From Candidatus Zixiibacteriota bacterium (GTDB lineage: Bacteria; Zixibacteria; MSB-5A5; JAABVY01; JAHJOQ01): a stretch of DNA of 60,701 bases. The notes under the pieces are model-generated. The model had not been told where the DNA came from, did no database searches, and worked only from the letters and a program-made list of their open reading frames with translations. The stretch covers positions 1 to 60,701 of the forward strand of contig JAHJOQ010000105.1 in assembly GCA_018820315.1 (NCBI GenBank), written 5' to 3'. The position numbers and the translations under genes are program-made. Shown here one piece after another: positions 52,936 to 60,701 of this stretch (the first letter of the stretch is position 1; every line of letters begins with the position of its first letter).

Positions 52936-53883
52936 TTACGACTTGGCTTGCTCATTGAGTGGCTTCTCTTGTACCAGGTGAATGAAAACATCTTCCAGTG
53001 AAGGCACTATCGGTTCAATTCTCTTGAGAGAGACGGATCTCTCTGCCAGCAAACCCCTGGCCCGGTTCTCAATCTCCTGATCAGCCGTACTGATATGTAT
53101 GAGGTTCCCGAACATTGAAGTCTCCGTGATAGCATCATCTCGTTTCAGAATCTCCAGAGCGAGCAGCACATTGTCACATTCGATTTCATAGAGTGAATCA
53201 GAGATGTATTTGGATTTAAGCTCGCTCGGACTGCCCGATGCCACAATCCTTCCTGCATGAATGAGCACTATATTGTTACAGTATTCAGCTTCTTCGAGAT
53301 AGTGCGTAGTCACAAATACTGTCGAGCCAAGTTCTGAGACTGTGTTGATCAGATCCCAAAAGTCTCTTCGGGAGATCGGGTCGACACCGCTCGTTGGCTC
53401 ATCCAGGAACACGATCTGTGGTTCGTGAATGACTGCGCAGCCGAGTGCGAGCCGTTGTTTCCAGCCACCCGGCAGGGATTTGGTCATGTTGTCCTCCATA
53501 CCTTTGAGCCCTGCCATTTGAACGACCCATTTCATTCTCTCGATGAACCGGCGGCTCTTGAGCCCATAGGTTCCGCCGAAGAACGTGATATTCTCCCTGA
53601 CAGTCAGATCGTCATAAAGAGAGAACCGCTGCGACATGTAACCAATGTTCGCTTTTATCTGCTCCGGTTGTGTGTTGATGTCGAACCCAGCGACTGTTGC
53701 AGTGCCTGAAGTAGAACTGAGAAGCCCACACAACATTCTTATCGTTGTCGATTTCCCGGCACCATTCGCTCCGAGGAATCCGAATATTTCTCCTTTGCGA
53801 ACTTTGAAGTCGATACCATCCACAGCGACAAACCGTCCGAACTGTTTTTTCAACTTGCTGACTTCTATTGCCAGTGTATTCAT
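52936..53883 (-). CDS. ABC exporter ATP-binding protein (YbhF C-half-like)
   Basis: The protein has 315 residues. Walker A is G-A-N-G-A-G-K-S-T, the signature is L-P-G-G-W-K-Q-R-L (a variant of L-S-G-G-Q that YbhF also carries in one half), Walker B is I-V-F-L-D-E-P-T-S-G-V-D-P and the switch His is in V-T-T-H-Y. In E. coli YbhF the two ATPase domains are fused; here they are separate genes with tolC between them. It is 5 nt downstream of tolC. Confidence 0.9.
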   Translation of the reverse strand: MNTLAIEVSKLKKQFGRFVAVDGIDFKVRKGEIFGFLGANGAGKSTTIRMLCGLLSSTSGTATVAGFDINTQPEQIKANIGYMSQRFSLYDDLTVRENITFFGGTYGLKSRRFIERMKWVVQMAGLKGMEDNMTKSLPGGWKQRLALGCAVIHEPQIVFLDEPTSGVDPISRRDFWDLINTVSELGSTVFVTTHYLEEAEYCNNIVLIHAGRIVASGSPSELKSKYISDSLYEIECDNVLLALEILKRDDAITETSMFGNLIHISTADQEIENRARGLLAERSVSLKRIEPIVPSLEDVFIHLVQEKPLNEQAKS

Positions 53884-53888
53884 CAGTA

Positions 53889-55220
53889 TCAGTCCCCTAC
53901 AGCCGAGCGCAGTCTTGCTTGTGCCAGTTGACGATCCACGATCGCGTGCGTGTAGCTTGTCCGGGCATTAAACAGTGCAACTTCGGTATCGAGAAGGTCT
54001 GTTGTGGAAGCTACTCCCGCATCAAACTTGCTTCTAGTGATACGAAGACTTTCATCAGCCTGGGCAACTCCATCAGACGCTACTTTGACGGCCTCGTTGG
54101 CTTTGAGCAGGCTGAGATAATCTGCCGTGATTTCGAATTCGACAGCATCCTTTAGTTGTGCCATTGCGTCTTTGGCCATATTTAGCTGCGCCTTAGCTTG
54201 ACTTGCCTGATGATATGTCCGTCCCCAATTCCAGATATCATATGATACTGCCACTCCGACGCTCCACGAATCGTCCCATTGGTCTCTTGTGGGAAGGATT
54301 CTGGGGTTCGGCTTAGAATAATTGTAGTTTCCGCTAAGCATCACCTGCGGATAGAATCCCGATCTGGCCATCGTGACCGCTGCTTCACCTGCTCTGATTC
54401 GATGCCGCAATGCCTGCAATTCCGGTCTTGCTGTAAGTCCGACTCGCTTCAGTGAGTCAAGGTTGCCAGCTTCTCCGTCAGTGCCAATTGCCTCCGATGC
54501 CAGCACGACTTCAGTCGACAGGGGAAGCCCAATTGTCGAGTTGAGTCCGATCTGAGCTAGCCTCACTGAATTCTCCGTCTCCAACAACATGAGGCGGCTC
54601 TGAGACAATTGTGTCTGCACCTTCAGTAATTCATTCCTGGTCAGAAGCCCCTTATCGAGAAAGTTCTGGGTGTCCCTTAGATGAGCTTCGACGAGTGTGA
54701 CATTCTCTGCAGCAGCCTTCCTAAGTTCAATTGCCTTGTACAGGTTCCAGTAGGCAACTCGAATATCAAACGAGAGGTCGCTACTATCGGCTGTGTAATC
54801 GAATTCGGTGGCGTCGGCGCTCCGTTCAGCCGCTCTGAGCCCGCTGCTCAGGCGGAAACCTGTAAAAAGCGGCTGAGTGACATATAAATCCAGACTGTGG
54901 GAGCTGGTCACTGTCGGAGAGAGAGTGAACTGACCATCGAAAATCGGATTAGGGGGCAACGTGACAATGAAAGGCGGAACCTCGCTAAGCTTGGCATAGC
55001 TCGCGCGCGCAGACACTGTCGGCAATTGGTACGATCTTGCCTCAGCAGACTTACTCTTCGCACTCTGCACTTCCATCATCGATGAATGGAGTTTGTGGCT
55101 ATTCTCGATACCGATATCGACACATTCATCTACTGTGAGAGTCATTGCCTGCCCAGCTAATGTGACCCCGGGCCGAGTTATTAACAGCAAGAGAGCCAGG
55201 ATATATAGAATCTTCCTCAT
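53889..55220 (-). CDS. TolC-family outer-membrane efflux protein
   Basis: The protein has 443 residues. Signal peptide to about T-L-A-G (residue 22), then two OEP repeats with L-T-V-D-E-C-V-D-I-G-I-E-N and long coiled-coil helices (about 150-230 and 340-430), with the Y-D-I-W-N-W-G-R-T block. It should form the outer-membrane duct for the ABC exporter. It lies between the two ATPase genes, 13 nt after the first, so it is part of the operon and the transporter is self-contained. Confidence 0.9.
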   Translation of the reverse strand: MRKILYILALLLLITRPGVTLAGQAMTLTVDECVDIGIENSHKLHSSMMEVQSAKSKSAEARSYQLPTVSARASYAKLSEVPPFIVTLPPNPIFDGQFTLSPTVTSSHSLDLYVTQPLFTGFRLSSGLRAAERSADATEFDYTADSSDLSFDIRVAYWNLYKAIELRKAAAENVTLVEAHLRDTQNFLDKGLLTRNELLKVQTQLSQSRLMLLETENSVRLAQIGLNSTIGLPLSTEVVLASEAIGTDGEAGNLDSLKRVGLTARPELQALRHRIRAGEAAVTMARSGFYPQVMLSGNYNYSKPNPRILPTRDQWDDSWSVGVAVSYDIWNWGRTYHQASQAKAQLNMAKDAMAQLKDAVEFEITADYLSLLKANEAVKVASDGVAQADESLRITRSKFDAGVASTTDLLDTEVALFNARTSYTHAIVDRQLAQARLRSAVGD

Positions 55221-55233
55221 GAATCACCTCACC

Positions 55234-56154
55234 TCAGCCATATCTAACCATTGATATAAAAACATTCTCCAGCGATGGCGCTATTCTCCGTATGCTTTCG
55301 ATGGGAATACCGCCGGTTGCCAGCAATTGTCTGATCTTCTCTTCACTGTTCCCAGAATCCTCGACTACTAAGTGAAGTCTATCGCCAAATGCCTGAATTT
55401 CGGAGATACCCTGCGCCATCTTGAGAAGATTGTATGTTTTTCTGATTTCGGGGGATACCAATTCAAGCATGCTTCCTTTCATGAGCGTCTTCAATTTGCT
55501 CGGCGAATCGCAAACCATGATCCTGCCCTCATTCATCAGCGCAACCCGAGTGCATCGCTCTGCTTCGTCGAGGTACGGAGTAGTCAGGAAAACCGTGATG
55601 CCCTGTTTGAGCAGATCAGCCAGAATCATCCAGAAATCGCGGCGTGAAACGGGATCGACACCGACAGTCGGCTCATCAAGAAATATTAGCTTTGGCGTGT
55701 GGATCAGAGTGCATGCGAGTGCCAGTTTCTGTCTCATTCCTCCGGAAAGCCGCTCCGCAAGCCTGTCTCTGAATGGAGTCAGGCGCGTGAACCGGAGTAA
55801 TTGATTTCTACGCTCAGAGTAGCTGTTTACATTATGAATCTCCGCAAAGAACTCGATATTTTCATCAACAGTCAGATCTCCGTAGAGGCTGAATTTCTGG
55901 GACAGGTATCCGATTTCCTGTTTGATGCCCACAATATCTTCAGCCAGACTGTGACCGAGAACGTTTGCATCCCCGGAATCGGGACTGATGGCGCCGCACA
56001 GCATTCGGATTGTCGTCGTCTTACCCGCCCCGTCAGGTCCGACCAGACCGAACATTTCACCGGCATCGACTGACAGAGAGAGTCTGTCTACTGCCTGGGT
56101 CGATCCAAATCGCTTCGACAATTCTGTTATTTCAACTGCTATTTCCGTCTTCAA
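55234..56154 (-). CDS. ABC exporter ATP-binding protein (YbhF N-half-like)
   Basis: The protein has 306 residues. Walker A is G-P-D-G-A-G-K-T-T, signature L-S-G-G-M-R-Q-K-L, Walker B L-I-F-L-D-E-P-T-V-G-V-D-P; the switch position reads T-T-P-Y, where a His is usual, so this ATP site may be weakened. The partner ATPase (52936-53883) keeps the His but has the variant signature. This complementary loss suggests an asymmetric heterodimer. It starts 24 nt after the membrane fusion gene. Confidence 0.9.
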   Translation of the reverse strand: MKTEIAVEITELSKRFGSTQAVDRLSLSVDAGEMFGLVGPDGAGKTTTIRMLCGAISPDSGDANVLGHSLAEDIVGIKQEIGYLSQKFSLYGDLTVDENIEFFAEIHNVNSYSERRNQLLRFTRLTPFRDRLAERLSGGMRQKLALACTLIHTPKLIFLDEPTVGVDPVSRRDFWMILADLLKQGITVFLTTPYLDEAERCTRVALMNEGRIMVCDSPSKLKTLMKGSMLELVSPEIRKTYNLLKMAQGISEIQAFGDRLHLVVEDSGNSEEKIRQLLATGGIPIESIRRIAPSLENVFISMVRYG

Positions 56155-56178
56155 ATCTCCTGCGAATCAGAGTGACCA

Positions 56179-57177
56179 TCATTCTGTATCGATAGTTGCG
56201 TCTGCCGGCATTCCCGGCTTCAGGATGCCATCGGGGTTCGGGATTTTGACCTTCACTCCGAAGACGAGCTTCACTCTCTCATCCTCGGTTTGAATATTCT
56301 TGGGAGTGAACTCGGCAATCGGTGATATGTACACGACACGTCCGTCAAATTCCCTGCCCGGATAAGTATCGATTCCGACAGTGGCAGTCTGACCCAGCTT
56401 GACCATGCCAAGCTCAATCTCACTCACATAGATCATCAAGTTGACAGTGTCGAGTTTGGATACTGTTACGACGATAGAACCCATTCCGGCGAGTTCTCCT
56501 GCCTCGACGGGTCGATCGGTCACGATGCCCTTGGAAGGGGAGACAATATTGCAATCAGCGAGCGCTTTCGAGAGAAGGTCGCGCGCTGCCTGCGTCTGAC
56601 GGAGCCGCGCTTCTGCGGATTGAATCTCTTCCGGCCGGGCGATAGTTCGTACTTTCTGCAAAGCCTGTTCGGCGGAGCGAAATTGAGCCAGCGCGACCGT
56701 GTACCGTGCCGCAGCATCGTCCCTCTGCTTCTTTGTTACGCTCTGCGTGCTGTATAGCTCCTCCATCCTGTCGGCATCATCTTTGGCGACTTTCAGACCA
56801 GTCTCCGCCTGCGTCAGAGCTTCTTCGGTGTACCTCACATCTTCCGACCGAGCTCCTTTGATCATTAAGCGATACTGTGCATCAGCCAGATCGACAGCAG
56901 CATCAGCCTGCCGGAGCTGCAATGCGTACGCTGTCGTGTCGATCAATGCGATTGTATCACCATGACCGATGTGATCTCCTTCGCTCGTATAGAGCTTGAG
57001 GATTTCCCCGGCTGCTTTCGATGAGACATTGATCTCTGTTGCCTCAATTGTGCCGGATGCAGTGATGATACCGTCGCCCGAATTGCCTGCGCACGAATGT
57101 AGAGTGAGAGCAATCACAAGATACAGCACCGCACATCCCAGCCAACCGGTCAGCCATCGATATTTTCTAACACTCAT
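56179..57177 (-). CDS. HlyD-type membrane fusion protein (YbhG-like)
   Basis: The protein has 332 residues. An N-terminal TM helix ends in L-H-S-C, so it may be either a membrane anchor or a lipoprotein. The lipoyl-type halves are split by a coiled coil (about 95-200, with D-A-Q-Y-R-L-M-I-K-G-A-R and A-E-A-R-L-R-Q-T-Q). The C-terminal part has G-Q-T-A-T-V-G-I-D-T-Y-P-G-R-E-F-D-G-R-V. It links the inner-membrane permeases with TolC. ATG 57177 with GGAG 8 nt upstream is chosen over an upstream extension. Confidence 0.88.
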   Translation of the reverse strand: MSVRKYRWLTGWLGCAVLYLVIALTLHSCAGNSGDGIITASGTIEATEINVSSKAAGEILKLYTSEGDHIGHGDTIALIDTTAYALQLRQADAAVDLADAQYRLMIKGARSEDVRYTEEALTQAETGLKVAKDDADRMEELYSTQSVTKKQRDDAAARYTVALAQFRSAEQALQKVRTIARPEEIQSAEARLRQTQAARDLLSKALADCNIVSPSKGIVTDRPVEAGELAGMGSIVVTVSKLDTVNLMIYVSEIELGMVKLGQTATVGIDTYPGREFDGRVVYISPIAEFTPKNIQTEDERVKLVFGVKVKIPNPDGILKPGMPADATIDTE

Positions 57178-57218
57178 AGATAATTCTCCTCCCTGCGTGT
57201 CCTTTTTCTCCAGTCGAA

Positions 57219-57845
57219 TCAAGTCTGATATTGTGCTCTCGATTTATCAGATAATATCCCTATCAGAAAAGTGTTCATTACTCCCTCAAAAACTTCATGT
57301 GTCGAGTAGGGAAGTTGGGAAACAACTTCCGGGTTTACAACGCCGTCAATCAGTTGCGTGAATATTACCATCAGCAGATTGATATCCATGTCTTTTCTGA
57401 GCAAGCCGGTTTCAATACCTGATTGGAAGAGTGCGCTGAATTGGCTCAGGATCTTTGTCCGCCTGAATTTGAGTATCTTTGTGTAGGTTTCGGGTGAGCT
57501 GCGCTGAACATCCCTGACAAATGGGCTATGAAACCTGGAAAGAGTCTTCACCATCAGAGATACAGACATCTTGAGTTTCTCGACAAAGTCTGTCTCATCG
57601 TCGTGCAGGATGCCTCGAAGTTGAAATGCGGTGTCCGCAAGGAGATCAAAGACCGCCTGGTGCAGGAGTTCATCTTTGCTTGAGAAGTGTCTGTATAGAG
57701 TCTTTTTGCTGATGCCAAGATCTGTGGCAATTTCATCGGTTGTGATCGCGCTGAAACCGAATCGGAAGAACTTCTCTCTGGAAGCTTCAATTATACGCGT
57801 GCGCATCTGGATGTTAGCGGCGTCTCTCTTGGATGTAGTACTCAT
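57219..57845 (-). CDS. TetR-family transcriptional regulator (CecR-like)
   Basis: The protein has 208 residues. The HTH reads G-F-S-A-I-T-T-D-E-I-A-T-D-L-G-I-S-K-K-T-L-Y-R-H-F (about 30-54), which is typical of TetR. The C-terminal domain is all alpha and would bind the inducer. It is the first gene of the exporter operon, as CecR (YbiH) is in E. coli, and very likely represses its own operon. Palindromes at 57866-57877, 57922-57936 and 57940-57967 are upstream. Confidence 0.92.
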   Translation of the reverse strand: MSTTSKRDAANIQMRTRIIEASREKFFRFGFSAITTDEIATDLGISKKTLYRHFSSKDELLHQAVFDLLADTAFQLRGILHDDETDFVEKLKMSVSLMVKTLSRFHSPFVRDVQRSSPETYTKILKFRRTKILSQFSALFQSGIETGLLRKDMDINLLMVIFTQLIDGVVNPEVVSQLPYSTHEVFEGVMNTFLIGILSDKSRAQYQT

Positions 57846-57865
57846 AATACTATAATGGTATACTT

Positions 57866-57877
57866 AGTATTCATACT
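57866..57877. promoter_or_regulatory. Candidate TetR operator
   Basis: AGTAT-TC-ATACT, a 12-nt palindrome 21 nt before the tetR start codon. The distance suits a repressor site in the core promoter. Confidence 0.45.
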
Positions 57878-57921
57878 CAAGACAACATGTCGAGGGCTTA
57901 ATTAGTGCCATTATATACATC

Positions 57922-57967
57922 ATGAGATCACCTCATATTGGAAACTGATATGGTAGCTATCGTTTCC
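57922..57967. promoter_or_regulatory. Two inverted repeats upstream of tetR
   Basis: ATGAG-ATCAC-CTCAT (57922-57936) and GGAAACTGATA, 7 nt, TATCGTTTCC (57940-57967, with one bulged T). Either may be a second operator or a transcript-end hairpin; no T tract is present. Confidence 0.35.
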
Positions 57968-58136
57968 AGAATACGAATATGTAGAGTTTTGTCAAGATAA
58001 ATCTACTGTCGATTAGGATTTGCATTCGATTGAGACTTCTGCAATTTGTCGATGCAGGGCGTGGGAGATGGCGGGCAAATTTATATTGCAATTGCGGTTC
58101 GGCGGGGTTATTATTGCGTGTTCGAATGACAGATGT

Positions 58137-58210
58137 GCCCCCGTAGCTCATCCGGATAGAGCATCTGCCTTCTAAGCAGAGGGTAGCAGGTTCGAGTCCT
58201 GCCGGGGGTA
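58137..58210 (+). tRNA. tRNA-Arg (anticodon TCT)
   Basis: Acceptor GCCCCCG (58137-58143) pairs with CGGGGGT (58203-58209), with one G-U at the end; discriminator A at 58210. The anticodon loop CTTCTAA within TCTGC/GCAGA gives TCT (Arg, AGA codons). CCA is not encoded. Confidence 0.95.
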
Positions 58211-59029
58211 CCTTTTGAACCCCAGTTCAAAACCCGGATTCGAGATCAATCCATCGGTTCACACAGCCATTCACATCGCGCCCGCCTAACCTTTTGACTC
58301 GTTGTGAGTTAACGGAGTGCTGGCACTACGAACAGTTGTACCTTGTGACCGATCCTTTTGAGCGGTCAATAATACTGGGCCGGAAAGAGGCAATTTCATC
58401 GACATGATCTCGGATTCGGTGACATAGATCATGCTTTCAGAAAGCTCTTACAACTAGGCACAGGACGTTCCGTTCGGGTTCAGTATGCTGACCTATCACC
58501 TTAGCTTCGCATTCATAGTTCTCCGGGGTGGAGTTTAGAACATTCTTTATACTGACAGGCGTCAGTCAACTGTAGTTTAGACAGCAAGTCAGACCGGATC
58601 GCTTCGAATCTCAGCCGATTTGAGTTTCGCCGCTATATTGATAATGATGGCCACAGCATTGTCACAAACGAAAGGCCTGCCGAGAATGTAAGTCAGCAGA
58701 AAGTGATGAGGCCATAACACGAACTTCTGAGATGATAACCTGCAACCTCCGAACCGAACTACTCGATGAATCTCTACAGCCCGTAAGATCCGGTATTATT
58801 CTCCTCAGGCTATACCAGTAGCAGCAATATCTTAGTCACGTGTAGGGCATGAGACTTGGGAGTACAGGCAGCTAGGCAACGACTACTCGACCGTTGTGTG
58901 AGAAGTGCATTTACGCATGCTCAGACTTCTGAAGCATCGATATCGCGTAAAGGAAAGAAAGTTACAGAAATGACTCCCTCCTTCAGCTTATACTATCGAG
59001 AGATGTATCGGCACGCCTCATCACCTGTT
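58211..59029. other. Long non-coding stretch after tRNA-Arg
   Basis: Some 820 nt with no reading frame that looks real on either strand. One inverted repeat CATGATC, 17 nt, GATCATG is near 58404-58434. I see no repeat of the tRNA 3' end that would mark an integrated element. It may be decayed sequence. Confidence 0.5.
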
Positions 59030-59935
59030 TCATAATATAGTCACTTCTACTCTAGTAGTGAAGCTTTTGCCATCGTCATTGATCCCCTCCCATTCCTGGT
59101 TGACAGTGTTCGGTCTGCTCTGGCCAGTCTGGTGCAAGTCGTTATCAAGTATGACGGGTGCAGGGCCCCCAATGACAGCCGACCAATCGATATCGATACA
59201 CTTTTCGCAATTCGATCCGGCGTACCAATACTTAAAACTGCCGTGAGCACTCCCTGATGAATCAAAAAACCAGCACATTTCTATTCCTGACTCATAAGGC
59301 TTCGTACATGGCGAAGTGAAGCAGGTTTCATAGCCAACTCCCCTGAGGTCTAACGGCGAACCCCAGGAAACCGTTAAAGTAATCGAAATCCCGCATGAGG
59401 CAGACACACCCTCTATTCTGAACGAATCGAGCCCGCATGGCTCAGTTTGAGACAGCCAGTGCGTTACCAGTTTGCCTTGCGATGTATTTCCTCCCCACTG
59501 CCCAGCGCTGGGGCACGACCATGCGGGGACGGTCACCTCTGCCGAATCAGATTTCGATGGATACTCACAACTGATCGCCTTCACAATTAGCAAGGGATCT
59601 GATGGTATCCAGGCTGGAGCAGTGTACAACCCAGTGGGATTGATCGTCCCCACACTTGCATCGCCATTGGGTATCCCATTGATGGTCCAGTCCACACCTG
59701 ATGCTGCGACGGGTGCTAGTGTTCCTCCAATTGATTGTGAGGCTTCGCAAACCGATGCGGCGAATTGGACTGTCGAGTCCGGAAGAACGCTCGCCGAGCC
59801 AGGGGATAGTGTCACTTCACCGTGCTGGCAACCAGGCGGTGGGGGCGGGTCATCTTTGCGGCATGATGACATACACATACACATAATCATGAGCAGCTGG
59901 ATGATGCCTGCAGGACGTTTGATCGGACTCTTCAT
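59030..59935 (-). CDS. Lipoprotein with Ig-like (Big-type) domain, unknown function
   Basis: The protein has 301 residues. The lipobox is M-S-S-C, followed by a Pro-rich linker D-D-P-P-P-P-P-G. The first domain (about 38-140) has V-T-L-S-P-G-S-A-S-V-L-P-D-S-T-V-Q-F-A-A-S-V and G-T-I-N-P-T-G-L-Y-T-A-P, the bacterial Ig-like type. The second (about 145-301) is Cys- and Trp-rich and not recognised. It would sit on the membrane surface. The ribosome binding site AAGGAGG lies 6 nt before the ATG. Confidence 0.7.
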   Translation of the reverse strand: MKSPIKRPAGIIQLLMIMCMCMSSCRKDDPPPPPGCQHGEVTLSPGSASVLPDSTVQFAASVCEASQSIGGTLAPVAASGVDWTINGIPNGDASVGTINPTGLYTAPAWIPSDPLLIVKAISCEYPSKSDSAEVTVPAWSCPSAGQWGGNTSQGKLVTHWLSQTEPCGLDSFRIEGVSASCGISITLTVSWGSPLDLRGVGYETCFTSPCTKPYESGIEMCWFFDSSGSAHGSFKYWYAGSNCEKCIDIDWSAVIGGPAPVILDNDLHQTGQSRPNTVNQEWEGINDDGKSFTTRVEVTIL

Positions 59936-60132
59936 GGTCGACCTCCTTCGAGATTGTTTAGCGGCTTAACTTCCTCAGTCATTCTATTCGTAACAGTGAA
60001 TTCCTGTTGACTCTTCAAGTTAGTCGTGCAGCTGCAGTTTGCTTGGATGTTTCGGACTCTGATCTCAAAGTTAATAGATAATCTGCATTTCGCAAGTGAA
60101 TCATGAGCGACTACCTTGTCGTAAAGTCTGCA

Positions 60133-60701
60133 TCATCTACCGGATGGCAAATATACTCGTAGCCCTATTTCCCCACCGAAACCGCCAATGCCGAGTTCAA
60201 GGTCAAGACTTGGGTCATCCACTGGTCCTGGAGCCTCGGCAACTGTAAGCAGATCGCTACCTGTGTATCTGGTCAATGAGTAATGTGCTGTGGTCACCAG
60301 AGAAATCGTTGGTGAAATCTGGATCTCCGTTCCGGCTCCGAAGAAAAGACCAATCGCGTTGTCGGATCCTTCCGCGGTCCATGTTGCCGCATCCGAGAAC
60401 GGGTAATACGGGTCTTTGTAATCGACTGTGATCGTGTTGGTCAGTTCGGCTCTCATCCGTACCAGCTCAACTCCGCCCATCAGGAAGAAATGTCCGTTCG
60501 CAGGGTCATATTGGGCCCAGATGTGCAGAGTGTTTTGTGAGAACACCATCCTCGACTTGGAGCCATAATAGAAATTGTCCAAATACTCAGATTTCAGTCG
60601 CTGTGTCTGGCTGCCCTTCTTCTCTGAGTGAAGGCTATATGAAGCCACAAATGCGAGCTTTGGCGATACCCTGTAGCCCGCCAGAGGAGTGAAGCCCTGC
60701 A
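60133..60701 (-). CDS. Outer-membrane beta-barrel protein (3' part only)
   Basis: The gene runs off the right edge; about 189 codons are in the window, reading Q-G-F-T-P-L-A-G-Y-R-V-S-P-K-L-A-F-V at the edge. Alternating hydrophobic residues, F-F-L-M-G-G-V-E-L-V-R, I-G-L-F-F-G-A-G-T-E-I and the last strand E-I-G-L-R-V-Y-L fit an outer-membrane porin-like barrel. No start codon is in the window. The function is unknown. Confidence 0.6.
   Translation of the reverse strand, partial: QGFTPLAGYRVSPKLAFVASYSLHSEKKGSQTQRLKSEYLDNFYYGSKSRMVFSQNTLHIWAQYDPANGHFFLMGGVELVRMRAELTNTITVDYKDPYYPFSDAATWTAEGSDNAIGLFFGAGTEIQISPTISLVTTAHYSLTRYTGSDLLTVAEAPGPVDDPSLDLELGIGGFGGEIGLRVYLPSGR

Noticed and set aside
58404-58434. 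CATGATC ... GATCATG inverted repeat with 17-nt loop
   Set aside because: Seven base pairs with a long loop in an 820-nt stretch can occur by chance, and nothing around it gives it a role.
1-60701. CRISPR arrays, insertion sequences, rRNA genes
   Set aside because: No regularly spaced direct repeats, transposase motifs or rRNA segments were seen on either strand.

Overview
The window is bacterial, densely coded, with moderate GC. It most resembles an uncultivated phylum of the FCB superphylum, Zixibacteria or a close relative. The main clue is the C-terminal tail DIDDVVYLIAYIFTGGPAP on two large secreted proteins (41484-44267 and 45891-48989). Other clues are a Gram-negative envelope (TolC, OmpA and lipoprotein signals) and the absence of any phage or transposase gene. 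This placement is inference; no rRNA gene is present.

Layout, left to right. 1-12 kb: the tail of an M16 peptidase, an exported bactofilin-like protein, CstA, a GAF-GGDEF diguanylate cyclase, a peptidoglycan recycling and remodelling run (NagZ, AnmK, a SpoIID-domain lipoprotein), an OmpA protein with calcium-binding repeats, and an M61-like protein that has lost its zinc site. 12-13.5 kb: a membrane-anchored beta-propeller and tRNA-Pro. 13.7-24.5 kb: a complete group 3b-type [NiFe] hydrogenase (sulfhydrogenase) operon with a stand-alone cyclic-nucleotide-binding-fold protein inserted, followed by the whole maturation set (endopeptidase, HypF, C, D, E on +; HypB, A on -, meeting HypE tail to tail). 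25-30.5 kb: envelope proteins, including a lipoprotein, two coupled L,D-transpeptidases, a secreted nuclease and a Cys-rich secreted protein. 30.7-36.3 kb: a divergent Rho, a molybdate-binding Mop protein, a stand-alone EF-G, exported MsrB and an exported dienelactone hydrolase. 36.4-40 kb: a DsrC/TusE-like, DsrM-like and DsrK-like redox module behind a Cys-rich one-component regulator. 40-49.6 kb: an amidinotransferase-fold hydrolase, two dockerin-tailed secreted proteins, a VOC protein, a YtoQ-family protein and a nickel superoxide dismutase with a Sec-type leader. 49.8-57.9 kb: a TetR-controlled CecR-YbhGFSR-like ABC exporter operon with an embedded TolC gene. 58-60.7 kb: tRNA-Arg, a long non-coding stretch, a lipoprotein and the end of an outer-membrane beta-barrel protein.

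How the genes fit together. The hydrogenase couples H2 to NAD(P)(H) through its diaphorase subunit and depends on Ni insertion by HypA/HypB; the Ni-SOD adds a second nickel enzyme. The DsrC-M-K-like module would pass quinol electrons to a cytoplasmic thiol/disulfide carrier, and its neighbouring Cys-cluster regulator looks like a redox sensor. Several good sigma-70-type promoters (TTGACW with a 16-17 nt spacer) can be read directly. Two of them precede structured non-coding segments that may be small RNAs or attenuators (24848-25043 and 38991-39120). These two segments, the DsrC-like module with its regulator, the secreted Ni-SOD, the zinc-less M61 protein and the Rho with altered RNA-binding residues are the points most worth following up.
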